Shown one piece after another: positions 22,867 through 32,136 of a DNA stretch of 64,000 bases. The position numbers and the translations under genes are program-made. Source of the stretch: an uncultured Bacteroidota bacterium (lineage in GTDB: Bacteria > Bacteroidota > Bacteroidia > Chitinophagales > Chitinophagaceae). The stretch is from contig CALEZD010000077.1 of assembly GCA_937928385.1 (NCBI GenBank), forward strand, positions 86,199-150,198. Reading direction: 5' to 3'. Each line of letters starts with the position of its first letter. The stretch's first letter is position 1. Below the pieces are notes generated by a model. It saw only the letters and a list, made by a program, of their open reading frames with translations, was not told the origin of the DNA and made no database searches.

Positions 22867-25110
22867 ATGCAATATATAGTAACACTTACACTTATATTCC
22901 TGAGCCTTGCAGCCACAGGGCAGAAACAAAATAACAACTGGTGTTTCGGCAGCAAAGCGGCATTTGATTTCAATAGTGGTGCCCCTGTTGCATTTACATC
23001 TGCTATCAATGGTATTGAAAGCTGCGCTACTGTCAGCGATAGAAATTCCGGTGCGCTATTGTTTTATTCCGATGGTGTGAGGATATGGAACAGGTCGCAT
23101 ACTATAATGCCCAATGGGAACGGTATCGGGAATGATTTTCTCTCCAGTAGCCTGCAGGGTACGCTAATAGTTCCATTTACCGATGACAGTAATAAATATT
23201 ACGTGTTCGCACTGGAGCATGAATCAGCTGCAGAAGGGGCTTTATTCTATTCGGTAGTGGACATGCGGCTGGACGGCGGTATGGGCGACGTGTCCTCAAC
23301 ACAGAAAAAAATAAAACTCGGCAAAGGTTTTGTAGAAGGTATGCAGGCGGTACCATCATGTGATGGCCACTGGCTGATACTATCTTCAAGAACGTCAAAC
23401 GAATTTTTGTCGTACAGGATTTCCGCCACGGGCATAGACACGAATGCAGTGGTTTCACAAATGTCCTTCCCGTATATCACCAGTGCGTGGGGGGCTTTGA
23501 AGATGTCACCAAACAGGGAGAAAATCTTATATGCTACCTACACCTCCAGGCAATTTGGTGGGCAAAACTTCGCAATAGCCGCTATTTATGATTTTGATGA
23601 AAGGACAGGTACGCTTAGCAATGGGCAGCATTTATTACCTCCCTCCGCTAATGCTTCGTATTACAGTGCCGAATTTTCAGCGGATGGTTCAAAGGCTTAT
23701 ATTACTGATTTGAGGGTAGGTATATACCAGTTTGATTTAAGTTTACCTACCCAGGCTGATATTACAGCATCTAAAAAAACTGTTTACCAGAACATCCCCG
23801 GACGCATAGCATCATTATTACAAATGGGACCGGATAAAAATATCTATGCCGCCATTTCCGGGATGAACCATGTGGACAGAATCAGCAATACCAATACAAC
23901 AACTCCGGTGTACACACAGGCAGCCATAACATTGGCACCCGGTACTAATTCTCTGCAGTCGCTTTCGCACGAGGTCACTTTTCCGGAAGAGGGAAGCCTC
24001 GATACAATATACAGTTCCCGGGACGTGGAAATATGTGCTGGTGCTGATATGCAGTTGCAAGGGCAAGATGGCGCCATTTCTTATACCTGGCAGGATGGTA
24101 GCAACCAAAGTACTTTTAAAGTGCCGGCTGAGGGTACTTATTGGGTGACGTCTCAATTCCTGTGCAGCCAGAATACAGACAGTTTTAATGTGAAGATTAA
24201 GTCTTTTCCGCTTGACCTGGGTGTTGATACAACTATCTGCAAAGGGCATCCGCTTACAGTCAATGCTACTATTCCCGGAGACTCTGTAGAATATACCTGG
24301 CAGGATGGCAGCAACGCGGATAGTTTTATTATTGCATGGCCGGGAACTTATTGGGTAACTGTTGACGTAGGGACATGTGTTATTCATGATACGATATACA
24401 TACGCGAAAACGACTCCGCATATTTTCAACTGGGTGCCGACACTATTTTATGTACGGGAGAAAGCTACAACCTATACCTGCCTGCCGGCGTGGATACATT
24501 CAGGTGGAATACAGGCGTAAAAGATAGTATGCTTACTGTGGATACGCCGGGAAATTATTTCCTGGAAATAGAGCGTGGTGGTTGCAGCTATACGGATACT
24601 ATTGTTGTACAATATGCTGAAGAATCGTTGCATATAGGGAATGATACGCTTGTGTGCAATGGTGATGAACTCACTATTGGCGGTACATCTATATTGAGCA
24701 GCACATATACCTGGAACACAGGAGCAATGCGTGACTCCATCGTTGTCTCTTCGCCGGATATATATACGCTGACCATAGAAAACAGGTGCGGTGTTTTGCG
24801 TGATACCATACAGGTAGATTATAAAATATGCGACTGTGAACCATTCATCCCTAACGCCTTTACCCCCAATAATGACGGCAGAAACGATATGTTTGGCCCG
24901 CTGATGAAGTGCAGGATAGAATCGTATGAATTTATCGTAGTCAATCGTTTTGGTGAAGTGCTGTTCCGCTCAACAGACAGGCAGCAGAAATGGGATGGCA
25001 CCTACAAAGGACGGCCATGTGATGTCGGCGGTTATTTTTACTTTCTGAAGATAAAAAACATCAGTGGTAAAGACGATTTGCGCAAAGGTGATGTGATACT
25101 GATACGGTAG
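22867..25110 (+). CDS. Secreted propeller/Ig-repeat protein with T9SS type B (gliding-motility-associated) C-terminal domain
   Basis: A 747-residue exported protein. After a short signal peptide (MQYIVTLTLIFLSLAATGQ), residues about 22-370 form repeated beta-propeller-like blades (NNWCFGSKAAFDF, then ALLFYSDGVRIWN). Four Ig-like repeats follow (about 375-655), each with a D-x2-x2-C start and a YTWQDGSN or WNTG core followed by GTYWVT-like strands. The final ~85 residues (FIPNAFTPNNDGRNDMFGP to the end) are the CHU_C/type B sorting domain, which targets the protein through type IX secretion. The ligand is unknown; adhesion or gliding is the usual suggestion. It converges with the next gene, 4 bp apart. 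Confidence 0.92.
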   Translation: MQYIVTLTLIFLSLAATGQKQNNNWCFGSKAAFDFNSGAPVAFTSAINGIESCATVSDRNSGALLFYSDGVRIWNRSHTIMPNGNGIGNDFLSSSLQGTLIVPFTDDSNKYYVFALEHESAAEGALFYSVVDMRLDGGMGDVSSTQKKIKLGKGFVEGMQAVPSCDGHWLILSSRTSNEFLSYRISATGIDTNAVVSQMSFPYITSAWGALKMSPNREKILYATYTSRQFGGQNFAIAAIYDFDERTGTLSNGQHLLPPSANASYYSAEFSADGSKAYITDLRVGIYQFDLSLPTQADITASKKTVYQNIPGRIASLLQMGPDKNIYAAISGMNHVDRISNTNTTTPVYTQAAITLAPGTNSLQSLSHEVTFPEEGSLDTIYSSRDVEICAGADMQLQGQDGAISYTWQDGSNQSTFKVPAEGTYWVTSQFLCSQNTDSFNVKIKSFPLDLGVDTTICKGHPLTVNATIPGDSVEYTWQDGSNADSFIIAWPGTYWVTVDVGTCVIHDTIYIRENDSAYFQLGADTILCTGESYNLYLPAGVDTFRWNTGVKDSMLTVDTPGNYFLEIERGGCSYTDTIVVQYAEESLHIGNDTLVCNGDELTIGGTSILSSTYTWNTGAMRDSIVVSSPDIYTLTIENRCGVLRDTIQVDYKICDCEPFIPNAFTPNNDGRNDMFGPLMKCRIESYEFIVVNRFGEVLFRSTDRQQKWDGTYKGRPCDVGGYFYFLKIKNISGKDDLRKGDVILIR

Positions 25111-25114
25111 TCGA

Positions 25115-25963
25115 TTAAAGCAGCCTGTAAATACTGTATTTTTTTAGGTGAGCAATGTCGTCCATGTCAACAGCTCTGAATTGTTTGACATGCAGGACAA
25201 ATATCTTCTCGCCATATAGCTGGATATATTTAGAAATATGGCCACCTTTATGCCTGTACTCTTTTATATTATTGAACGAGTGTTCAAGATCGTTCTTTAA
25301 TTGTGAACGCAAATTATGTTTTGTAAGTATACTTAACAGGGAATCTGCCATGGGTCCGCTTTGCCACAAATCATTCTCCAGAACATGCGTCATTATTCGC
25401 GGTAATGCTTTGTATAAATTACCATGTTGATCAGATATTTTAAGGTAGTTCCATGCAATAGATATTTCCCGATCATTGCCTGCTACACCGCAGGTTTGAA
25501 TGTATTTATATTTGTTTGCTGCAAGGTCTAAATAATATAGCGCACTGTCTGGTTGGTTCTGCTGTATGTAATGTCTCGTTAACTTCATGCATGCGTGAAA
25601 CATATCGTACAAGTATGGGAAATTGATTTTTCGCAGGCAAGCAATACAAAAACTGTCTTTAGATTCAATAATCACCAAGTCCATGAAGATTCTCCCTTCA
25701 TATCGTTCAAATTCCTCGAGTGCTTCCTTGTTGCCGGAAGAAAAACCAATTTGTAATCTCGTGTATTCACTAATGACATTTAATGAGGTGCCTGAATAAT
25801 CGGATGTGTTATAGGATTCAGGAAAGTTAGTCTGATAAGTGCTGGCAACATTTAATATCTCATTATACACCTGCATGCATTCCTGCGGGAAATCAGGCTG
25901 CTTTGTTTGTGACGCTGCATCCCAGGCAAAAAGAATGATTACGATAAGGATAATGTGCTTCAT
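25115..25963 (-). CDS. Exported protein of unknown function
   Basis: A 282-residue protein with signal peptide MKHIILIVIILFAWDAASQ; the open frame extends 33 codons further upstream, but that part overlaps the deaminase gene and has no signal character. I recognise no domain. The middle is helical with alternating short repeats (YIQQNQPDSALYYLDLAANK), suggestive of a TPR-like array (inference). It is the last gene of a minus-strand run after MazG-like and cytosine deaminase genes (29 bp gap), but a functional link is doubtful because it is secreted and they are cytosolic. Confidence 0.7.
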   Translation of the reverse strand: MKHIILIVIILFAWDAASQTKQPDFPQECMQVYNEILNVASTYQTNFPESYNTSDYSGTSLNVISEYTRLQIGFSSGNKEALEEFERYEGRIFMDLVIIESKDSFCIACLRKINFPYLYDMFHACMKLTRHYIQQNQPDSALYYLDLAANKYKYIQTCGVAGNDREISIAWNYLKISDQHGNLYKALPRIMTHVLENDLWQSGPMADSLLSILTKHNLRSQLKNDLEHSFNNIKEYRHKGGHISKYIQLYGEKIFVLHVKQFRAVDMDDIAHLKKYSIYRLL

Positions 25964-25992
25964 AGTGTATAAAGTTACAGTATATGTGAATT

Positions 25993-26433
25993 TTATTCCC
26001 CTATATCCTCGTTCCACAGCTCCGGTTTTGTGCGAATAAACTCTTGCATCAGTTGTTTGCATTCATTACTATTTAGTACCACTACTTCTACCCCCCTGTT
26101 TTTCAACAGTTGCTCTTCACCCATAAAGGTGGTGTTTTCGCCGATTATTACTTTGGGTATACCATACAGCAGTATAGCACCCGTACACATGGGGCATGGG
26201 GATAACGTGGTGTACAACACAGATTCCCTGTAAATTTTTGCAGGCTGACGACCCGCGTTTTCCAGCGCATCCATTTCGCCGTGCAGGGTAGGGCTGCCCT
26301 GTTGTACACGCTTATTGCGCCCCCGCCCCAGTATGTTGCCATTGTGGACCAGTACGGAGCCTATGGGTATGCCCCCTTCTGCATAACCCTTACGGGCTTC
26401 TTCTACTGCCGCTTCAAAAAATTTATCCGTCAT
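25993..26433 (-). CDS. Cytosine deaminase-like nucleoside/base deaminase (yeast Fcy1 type)
   Basis: A 146-residue zinc hydrolase of the cytidine deaminase superfamily. The zinc site is complete: His51 and proton-shuttling Glu53 in TLHGEMDAL, Cys80 and Cys83 in LSPCPMCTGA. Similarity to yeast cytosine deaminase runs the full length, including GRGRNKRVQQGS, YGIPKVIIGEN and the C-terminal W-x-EDIGE that closes the active site in Fcy1. I therefore favour cytosine to uracil deamination over guanine or tRNA-adenosine deamination, without proof. Its ATG overlaps the stop of the upstream MazG-like gene by 4 bp, forming a small nucleotide-metabolism operon. Confidence 0.85.
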   Translation of the reverse strand: MTDKFFEAAVEEARKGYAEGGIPIGSVLVHNGNILGRGRNKRVQQGSPTLHGEMDALENAGRQPAKIYRESVLYTTLSPCPMCTGAILLYGIPKVIIGENTTFMGEEQLLKNRGVEVVVLNSNECKQLMQEFIRTKPELWNEDIGE

Positions 26434-26759
26434 GGTTTCAGTTTTTCGTTGTTTTTATGGCGTTCTGCATCCCGTTGGGTCTTTTTGTCTATGTTCTTTT
26501 GCAGTGCGGTGGTTAAGTCTACCCCCGTCTGGTTGGCCAGGCACAGCAGCACCCACAGTACATCGGCCATCTCGTCTGCCAGCTCTTTATTTTTGTCACT
26601 TTCTTTAAATGACTGGTCGCCGTACACGCGTACCATCAGCCTGGCAAGTTCCCCGGTCTCTTCCATCAGTATGCCCAGGTTGGTCAGTTCGCTGTAGTAG
26701 CGCACGCCCACAGTCTTTATCCATTCATCCACCTGTAGCTGTGCTTCCTGTATGGTCAT
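26430..26759 (-). CDS. MazG-like nucleotide pyrophosphohydrolase
   Basis: A 109-residue all-alpha NTP pyrophosphatase that would hydrolyse non-canonical or excess (d)NTPs to NMPs. The metal-binding pattern is EE-x2-E (Glu33, Glu34, Glu37 in MEETGELARL) followed by E-x2-D (Glu63 and Asp66 in ADEMADVLWVL), as in the MazG/iMazG group; it is a single-domain protein, unlike the double E. coli MazG. It overlaps the cytosine deaminase gene by 4 bp, so translation is coupled. Together they suggest pyrimidine salvage or pool clean-up. Confidence 0.88.
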   Translation of the reverse strand: MTIQEAQLQVDEWIKTVGVRYYSELTNLGILMEETGELARLMVRVYGDQSFKESDKNKELADEMADVLWVLLCLANQTGVDLTTALQKNIDKKTQRDAERHKNNEKLKP

Positions 26760-26861
26760 AAAATAGCCGTTAGTAATTAGTAGTTAGTGGTTAGTAGTCA
26801 GTAAAAGTCGCAACTAAGGCGCTAAAATTCAAATATTCATCTGTATAGCATATTTTTAACG

Positions 26862-26890
26862 TTTGTCTTAGACCTAATTCGTTACTTTAC
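26862..26890 (+). promoter_or_regulatory. Candidate promoter TTTG-N17-TACTTTAC for moxR
   Basis: TTTG at 26862-26865 and TACTTTAC at 26883-26890 resemble the Bacteroidota -33 and -7 boxes, though the spacer is short and the -7 imperfect. The ATG is 70 nt downstream. Confidence 0.4.
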
Positions 26891-26927
26891 AAAGTCTAAA
26901 AAAACGGAACAGGCTTTTAAACTTTTG

Positions 26928-26945
26928 TCCCGATAGCTATTGGGA
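26928..26945. repeat. Palindrome TCCCGATAGCTATTGGGA
   Basis: An 18-bp palindrome with one G:T mismatch, 14 nt before the MoxR start. TCCCGATAGCTATCGGGA-type palindromes recur in many Bacteroidota genomes. It could fold in the mRNA leader and affect translation. Confidence 0.7.
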
Positions 26946-26959
26946 TTTGAATTAATAAT

Positions 26960-27925
26960 ATGTCGTCATATACATCAGATACGGAAGCAGCCAAAGCGCT
27001 CACAGTACATTTTGATACACTGAAGAAATCTATTGCTAAAATAATAGTAGGGCAGGATGACGTAGTGGAAAAGCTCATCATTTCTATCCTTTGCAATGGC
27101 CACAGCCTGCTGGTAGGTGTACCGGGGTTGGCCAAAACATTGCTTGTAAAGACCGTAGCCGATGTGCTCGATTTATCTTTCAAGCGCATACAGTTTACCC
27201 CCGACCTGATGCCCAGCGATATAATAGGTGCGGAGATACTGGACGAGCACAGGCAGTTCCGCTTCATCAAAGGGCCTGTATTTGCCAACATCGTATTGGC
27301 TGATGAAATCAACCGTACCCCGCCCAAAACACAGGCGGCACTGCTGGAGGCCATGCAGGAGCGTAACGTAACAGCTGCGGGCCATGTATATAAGCTGCCC
27401 GCGCCCTTCTTCGTGCTGGCCACCCAAAACCCGATAGAGCAGGAAGGTACTTATCCACTGCCTGAGGCACAACTCGACAGGTTTATGTTCCATATCATGC
27501 TCGACTATCCCAGCCATGCAGAGGAGGTAGCCATTGTGCGTAATACTACCGGGATGCAGGATGTGAACCTGGCAAAGGTGCTGAATGCGGAAGAGATACT
27601 CTACTTCCAGGATTTGGTACGCCGTGTGCCTGTGCCCGACAATGTGCTGGAATACGCCGTATCTCTGGTACACAAAACAAGGCCGGCGAACAACAACGCC
27701 CCCGATGTTACCAAACAATACATCAGCTATGGTGCGGGGCCGCGCGCCTCACAATATTTAATCCTGGGCGCTAAATGCCATGCGCTGCTACGCGGTAAGT
27801 TCTCGCCCGATATAGAGGATGTGCAGGCAATGGCTATGGAAGTGCTGCGCCACCGTATAGTGCGCAACTATAAGGCTGAGGCCGAAGGCATGGCACAGGA
27901 AACACTCATCAAACAACTACTGTAG
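26960..27925 (+). CDS. MoxR-family AAA+ ATPase
   Basis: A 321-residue AAA_3 ATPase, a putative chaperone for metal or cofactor insertion or envelope-complex assembly. Walker A is GVPGLAKT, Walker B and sensor region LADEINRTPPKTQAALLEAMQER, and FVLATQNPIEQEGTYPLPEAQLDRF is the family signature; a C-terminal lid follows. MoxR genes are normally followed by DUF58 and von Willebrand A (BatA-type) genes. Here the next gene is a DUF1569 protein and no such partner is nearby, so the client is unclear. Confidence 0.93.
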   Translation: MSSYTSDTEAAKALTVHFDTLKKSIAKIIVGQDDVVEKLIISILCNGHSLLVGVPGLAKTLLVKTVADVLDLSFKRIQFTPDLMPSDIIGAEILDEHRQFRFIKGPVFANIVLADEINRTPPKTQAALLEAMQERNVTAAGHVYKLPAPFFVLATQNPIEQEGTYPLPEAQLDRFMFHIMLDYPSHAEEVAIVRNTTGMQDVNLAKVLNAEEILYFQDLVRRVPVPDNVLEYAVSLVHKTRPANNNAPDVTKQYISYGAGPRASQYLILGAKCHALLRGKFSPDIEDVQAMAMEVLRHRIVRNYKAEAEGMAQETLIKQLL

Positions 27926-27929
27926 ACAT

Positions 27930-28409
27930 ATGAGCGGCACAATAGAAAAAGCGAATTTTCTGCGTAATAAGTTCATATCCATGCTTACTACCATTTCGCC
28001 CGTTACAGTACCCAACTGGGGCAAGATGAACCTGCACCAGATGATAGAACATATGAGCTATTCATTCAGGCAGGCCAATGGTAAGGAAGAATACCCTATG
28101 ATAACGCCTGAAGAGCATATAACTAAAATGCAGGCTTTCCTGGAGAGTGATAAACCTTTCAGGGAGAACACGCCCAATAAATTATTGCCCGACGACCCCG
28201 AGCCGCCCAAAACTGCTACTATACCCCTGGCGCTGGAAGAACTGAAGAGGGAGATAGAACACTTCTTCGAAGTATTCGCCCGCCATCCCGATAAGAAAAT
28301 TACCAACCCTATCTTCGGTGTGCTGAGCTACGAGCAATGGGTGAAACTGCTGTACAAACACGCCTGGCACCATCTCAGGCAGTTTGGGGTAGAGGCTAAT
28401 TTGTCTTGA
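27930..28409 (+). CDS. DUF1569/DinB-like protein
   Basis: A 159-residue helical-bundle protein. Conserved His positions NLHQMIEHM (near residue 34) and HAWHHLRQFG (near 144) are those expected for a metal site in the DinB/YfiT-like superfamily. It starts 4 bp after moxR, so it is translated with it. DinB-like proteins are thiol S-transferases or of unknown role; because this organism has bshC, a bacillithiol-dependent activity is conceivable but speculative. Confidence 0.75.
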   Translation: MSGTIEKANFLRNKFISMLTTISPVTVPNWGKMNLHQMIEHMSYSFRQANGKEEYPMITPEEHITKMQAFLESDKPFRENTPNKLLPDDPEPPKTATIPLALEELKREIEHFFEVFARHPDKKITNPIFGVLSYEQWVKLLYKHAWHHLRQFGVEANLS

Positions 28410-28445
28410 ACTATAATTAGATTGATTATTTGACAGTTTAACTGT

Positions 28446-29945
28446 TTACCTCCGCTTCCTGAACACACATGCCTTTACCCAGGGATGTACCAAACTGTCG
28501 GTTGTTTCCAGGTGCGGTTTCGGTTGTTTGTTCCGGAACTGAAATTCAGACTCCGTTGCATTCGTGTACAGGAATACAACTTCCTCCCCCGGCTCTAAGG
28601 AATAATTTAACCAGGCTCCCAGTGAGTCGTAATTGGTTTCGTATATCAGCTTGTGGGCATCTTTTATGTCACCCCATTGGCTTTTGTCAGGGTGGATGGT
28701 AGTGTAATAAATGAATGGCGGCACAGAACTGTGGTAGAGAAACACCCTGTCGCCTGGTATGTTTCTGTCTTGTGCAAAATGCATTCCCTCGGTCAGTTCT
28801 TCATATTTAAAGGGTTCTTGTGTCAATTGGGCAACATTACAGCCGGCGGCGTACAGCCCGGCAAATATAACAATGCCTTTCAGCCATGCCGATTTCAGGT
28901 AATAATATTGTGCAAAGCCAAAGCCGATGATGAGTATCAATACAGGTATGATAAACAGTGATACACGAGCCAACATCGAAAATTGGTTGAGGGCAGCGGC
29001 AGCACATAATGCCAATACAGGAATAACAAGTAATATAGACCTTGCGGTGGCTTTGCGCACCAGCATAATAGTGCCTACAATCAGGAAGGCCGTATTGATA
29101 CTGTGCACATAAGGATACTCACCTTCGAAGGTGGCCATGAGATAGCTGAACACACGCCAGTTATACTCCCATTCTTCTGCCCGGCTGGGTGTGGCGAAGA
29201 GGAAAAAATAATGATGGAAGTTCTGCAGGTAGTCGGAATTGGCATGTTCCTGCAACATCAGCAGGTAATACAAAACGAATTGGAATACCCATACTGTACT
29301 CACCGTTACGGGGAGCCACAGTAACCTGTATTGCCTGCTGCTTATTGTCTGCCATCCGTAATGACAGCCCACACCCGCCAGCACAAATACCGAGGGCATG
29401 GAGGACCATATAGCTACCGAGCCAATAAGTATCCATAACAGCATAAAGCGTATGGGGCGGTAACTGTTCAGGCTGATTTTCAACGCCAGCCATACCAGCA
29501 GAAGGGTAATAAACACGTCGGGCATATATTGTTTAAGTTCCGACGAGTACCGTATGAGGATGGGGCTGAATGCCAGCAGGCTAATGGGGTACCAGGTGGC
29601 TTGTACAGGTACAAGTGCTTTCTGTATTTTGTAGAACAACCATAGTGCCGTTAACCCGCAGAGCAGGGGGTATATTTTCAATGCGTGCTCGCCCATGCCA
29701 AATACAAGGGAAAAGAATTTGGTTACCCATAGGAAGACAGGTGGGGCGTATTGCTGATAGTCAAGGGGTTGCAGCAGGGCAATGAAGCCCCGCTCGTATA
29801 TATTCCGCGCTACATTGGCTTCATCTATTATCAGGTCGCGGTTGTGCAGGTACACATACAGCCGTAGTACAGCGCCTGCTATCAGCAGGGCGAATGCCAA
29901 AAAACGCATCCGGCTATCAGTCTTGGTATCGGCAGGCGGTAGCAT
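28446..29945 (-). CDS. GT39/ArnT-like polytopic membrane glycosyltransferase
   Basis: A 499-residue integral membrane protein with about ten to twelve hydrophobic helices in the first 380 residues and a soluble C-terminal part. The first periplasmic loop has DEANVARNIYERGF, the acidic motif of dolichyl-phosphate-mannose and ArnT-type transferases that use polyprenyl-phosphate sugars. It would glycosylate lipid, protein or polysaccharide on the periplasmic side. It is alone on the minus strand between a DUF1569 gene and paaZ; its link to the polysaccharide cluster 3 kb away is possible but unproven. Confidence 0.85.
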   Translation of the reverse strand: MLPPADTKTDSRMRFLAFALLIAGAVLRLYVYLHNRDLIIDEANVARNIYERGFIALLQPLDYQQYAPPVFLWVTKFFSLVFGMGEHALKIYPLLCGLTALWLFYKIQKALVPVQATWYPISLLAFSPILIRYSSELKQYMPDVFITLLLVWLALKISLNSYRPIRFMLLWILIGSVAIWSSMPSVFVLAGVGCHYGWQTISSRQYRLLWLPVTVSTVWVFQFVLYYLLMLQEHANSDYLQNFHHYFFLFATPSRAEEWEYNWRVFSYLMATFEGEYPYVHSINTAFLIVGTIMLVRKATARSILLVIPVLALCAAAALNQFSMLARVSLFIIPVLILIIGFGFAQYYYLKSAWLKGIVIFAGLYAAGCNVAQLTQEPFKYEELTEGMHFAQDRNIPGDRVFLYHSSVPPFIYYTTIHPDKSQWGDIKDAHKLIYETNYDSLGAWLNYSLEPGEEVVFLYTNATESEFQFRNKQPKPHLETTDSLVHPWVKACVFRKRR

Positions 29946-30065
29946 GCGTGAATATAATGAAGGATTAGTATCTGAGGTTATTTCCTTGCAAAAATTATAA
30001 ATTGCAGCCTGTCTGCATCATCTGCGGGCGTTATTTATAACAAGTACAAAAAAGTAATTCGATAT

Positions 30066-32120
30066 ATGGCTATCAGGCAACTTAGAAACTATGCTGAAGG
30101 GAAATGGGTAATGGCGCAAAAGGAAGGTGAGGTATTGCACAATGCCATCACAGGTGATGCAATATATACCGCCAGCAGCGAAGGGCTGGATTTTGGCGGT
30201 ATGATGCAATATGCACGTAAGGTAGGTGGCCCTGCCCTGCGCAAGCTCACTTTTCATGAGCGGGGCAGGATGCTGAAGGCACTGGCTTTCCACCTGATGG
30301 AGAAGAAAGAATATTTCTATGAAATAAGCGCTTATACAGGTGCTACCCGTGCCGACTCGTGGGTGGATATAGAAGGAGGTATCGGCAACCTGTTTGCCAA
30401 CGCCAGCCTGCGCCGCCAGTTTCCCGATGAACGCTTTTATGTAGATGGCGAAGCGGCAAAACTGTCTAAGAACGGTACTTTCATAGGCCACCATATCATG
30501 GTGCCCAAAGAGGGTGTGGCTATTCATATCAATGCCTTCAACTTTCCGGTATGGGGTATGCTGGAGAAGATTGCCGTGAACCTGCTGGCGGGTGTGCCTG
30601 CTATTGTTAAGCCTGCTACGCTTACCTCTTTCCTTACAGAAGCGGTGTTTGAAGAAATAATAAAATCCGGCATATTGCCCGAAGGCTCGTTGCAATTGAT
30701 TTGCGGCAGTGCACGCGGCATACTGGATACGATAGAAACAGGCGATGTGGTGACCTTTACAGGTAGTGCGTCTACAGGACAGAAACTGAAATCGCACCCA
30801 CGCATAGTGTCAGAGGCTGTGCCTTTCAACCTGGAGGCCGACTCTCTGAACAGTTGCGTATTGGGTATGGACGTACAGCCCGGCTCGCCCGAGTTTGATA
30901 TTTTCATTAAAGAAGTAGTAAGGGAAATCACTACTAAGGCAGGACAAAAATGTACAGCAGTGCGCCGCATCATTGTACCTGCTGACAGGGTAGAAGATGT
31001 ACAGATAGCGCTGGGAAAAAGACTGGCTACATCCACCATCGGCGACCCGAAGGTAGAAGGTGTGCGCATGGGCTCCCTTGCAGGTATGGCACAGCGCGAG
31101 GAAGTAAGAGAAAGGATAGCTCAGTTGGCAAAAACACAAACCATTGTCATCGGCGACCTTGAAAAATTTGAAGTGGTAGGTGCTGATAAGAATAAAGGTG
31201 CCTTCATTCCGCCAATAGTGTTCTACAACGATGATCCCTTCAAGAATACTGATTGTCATAATATAGAAGCATTCGGCCCTGTATCTACCATCATACCTTA
31301 TAAGGATACAGACGAAGCGATAGAACTTACCAGGATGGGTAAAGGTTCACTGGTATGCTCTATCATAACAGCCGATGATGATATTGCTACCGAATTTGTA
31401 TTAGGAGCCGCAGGGATGCACGGACGTATATTAGTGCTCAACCGGGATTGCGCTAAAGAAAGTACGGGGCACGGTTCACCCATGCCGCTGCTGGTACACG
31501 GCGGCCCCGGTCGCGCAGGTGGTGGCGAAGAGATGGGTGGTAAGCGTGGTGTATTGCACTATATGCAACGTACAGCCATACAGGGATCGCCCACTACTAT
31601 TTCGCGTATTACGAATGTATACCAGCAAGGCGGAAAACAAACCGAAACAGAGGTACATCCTTTCCGCAAACATTTTGAAGACCTTGAAGTAGGAGATACA
31701 CTGATAACGGCTAAACATACAGTAACAGAAACGGACATCACCAACTTTGCCAATGTAAGCGGTGATAACTTTTACGCGCACATGGATGCCACATCGCTGG
31801 AGGGTACGATATTCGAAGGGCGTGTAGCGCATGGGTACTTTGTGCTTTCAAAGGCAGCGGGCTTGTTTGTAGATGCTAAGAAAGGGCCTGTACTGCTCAA
31901 CTATGGTATTGACGAATGCCGCTTCACCAAGCCCGTTTACCCCGGTATGACCATTGGTGTGAAATTGACTGTAAAACAAAAAACAGACCAGGAAAAACGC
32001 GATGAAAACGACATAGCCAAAGGTATAGTACGCTGGCTGGTAGATGTGTACGACGAAACAGGTGAAACCGTAGCCATCGCCACCATACTTACTATGGTGA
32101 AGAAAAGGAACCAGGAATAA
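30066..32120 (+). CDS. paaZ: Bifunctional oxepin-CoA hydrolase/3-oxo-5,6-dehydrosuberyl-CoA semialdehyde dehydrogenase
   Basis: A 684-residue two-domain enzyme of aerobic phenylacetate degradation: ring hydrolysis by the C-terminal hydratase and aldehyde oxidation by the N-terminal dehydrogenase. Residues 1-520 are the ALDH domain, with the general base Glu in NLEADSLN and the nucleophilic Cys in AGQKCTAVRR. Residues 535-684 are the MaoC-like (R)-hydratase with the Asp and His in NVSGDNFYAHMD. Length matches E. coli PaaZ (681). paaABCDE and paaK are absent from the window; only an enoyl-CoA hydratase follows. Confidence 0.95.
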   Translation: MAIRQLRNYAEGKWVMAQKEGEVLHNAITGDAIYTASSEGLDFGGMMQYARKVGGPALRKLTFHERGRMLKALAFHLMEKKEYFYEISAYTGATRADSWVDIEGGIGNLFANASLRRQFPDERFYVDGEAAKLSKNGTFIGHHIMVPKEGVAIHINAFNFPVWGMLEKIAVNLLAGVPAIVKPATLTSFLTEAVFEEIIKSGILPEGSLQLICGSARGILDTIETGDVVTFTGSASTGQKLKSHPRIVSEAVPFNLEADSLNSCVLGMDVQPGSPEFDIFIKEVVREITTKAGQKCTAVRRIIVPADRVEDVQIALGKRLATSTIGDPKVEGVRMGSLAGMAQREEVRERIAQLAKTQTIVIGDLEKFEVVGADKNKGAFIPPIVFYNDDPFKNTDCHNIEAFGPVSTIIPYKDTDEAIELTRMGKGSLVCSIITADDDIATEFVLGAAGMHGRILVLNRDCAKESTGHGSPMPLLVHGGPGRAGGGEEMGGKRGVLHYMQRTAIQGSPTTISRITNVYQQGGKQTETEVHPFRKHFEDLEVGDTLITAKHTVTETDITNFANVSGDNFYAHMDATSLEGTIFEGRVAHGYFVLSKAAGLFVDAKKGPVLLNYGIDECRFTKPVYPGMTIGVKLTVKQKTDQEKRDENDIAKGIVRWLVDVYDETGETVAIATILTMVKKRNQE

Positions 32121-32136
32121 TAACAAAAAAAATATT

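Noticed and set aside
24010..24830. Ig-like repeats of the T9SS type B protein as a CRISPR-like or DNA-level repeat array
   Set aside because: The similarity is in protein (D-C, YTWQDGSN/WNTG) and the DNA copies are diverged; they are domain repeats.
27173..27718. Long minus-strand frame across moxR
   Set aside because: Antisense shadow of a well-conserved ATPase gene with no plausible product.
28433..28445. ACAGTTTAACTGT as a terminator between the DUF1569 and GT39-like genes
   Set aside because: Only a 6-bp stem with a single-base loop and no adequate T-run; too weak to call.
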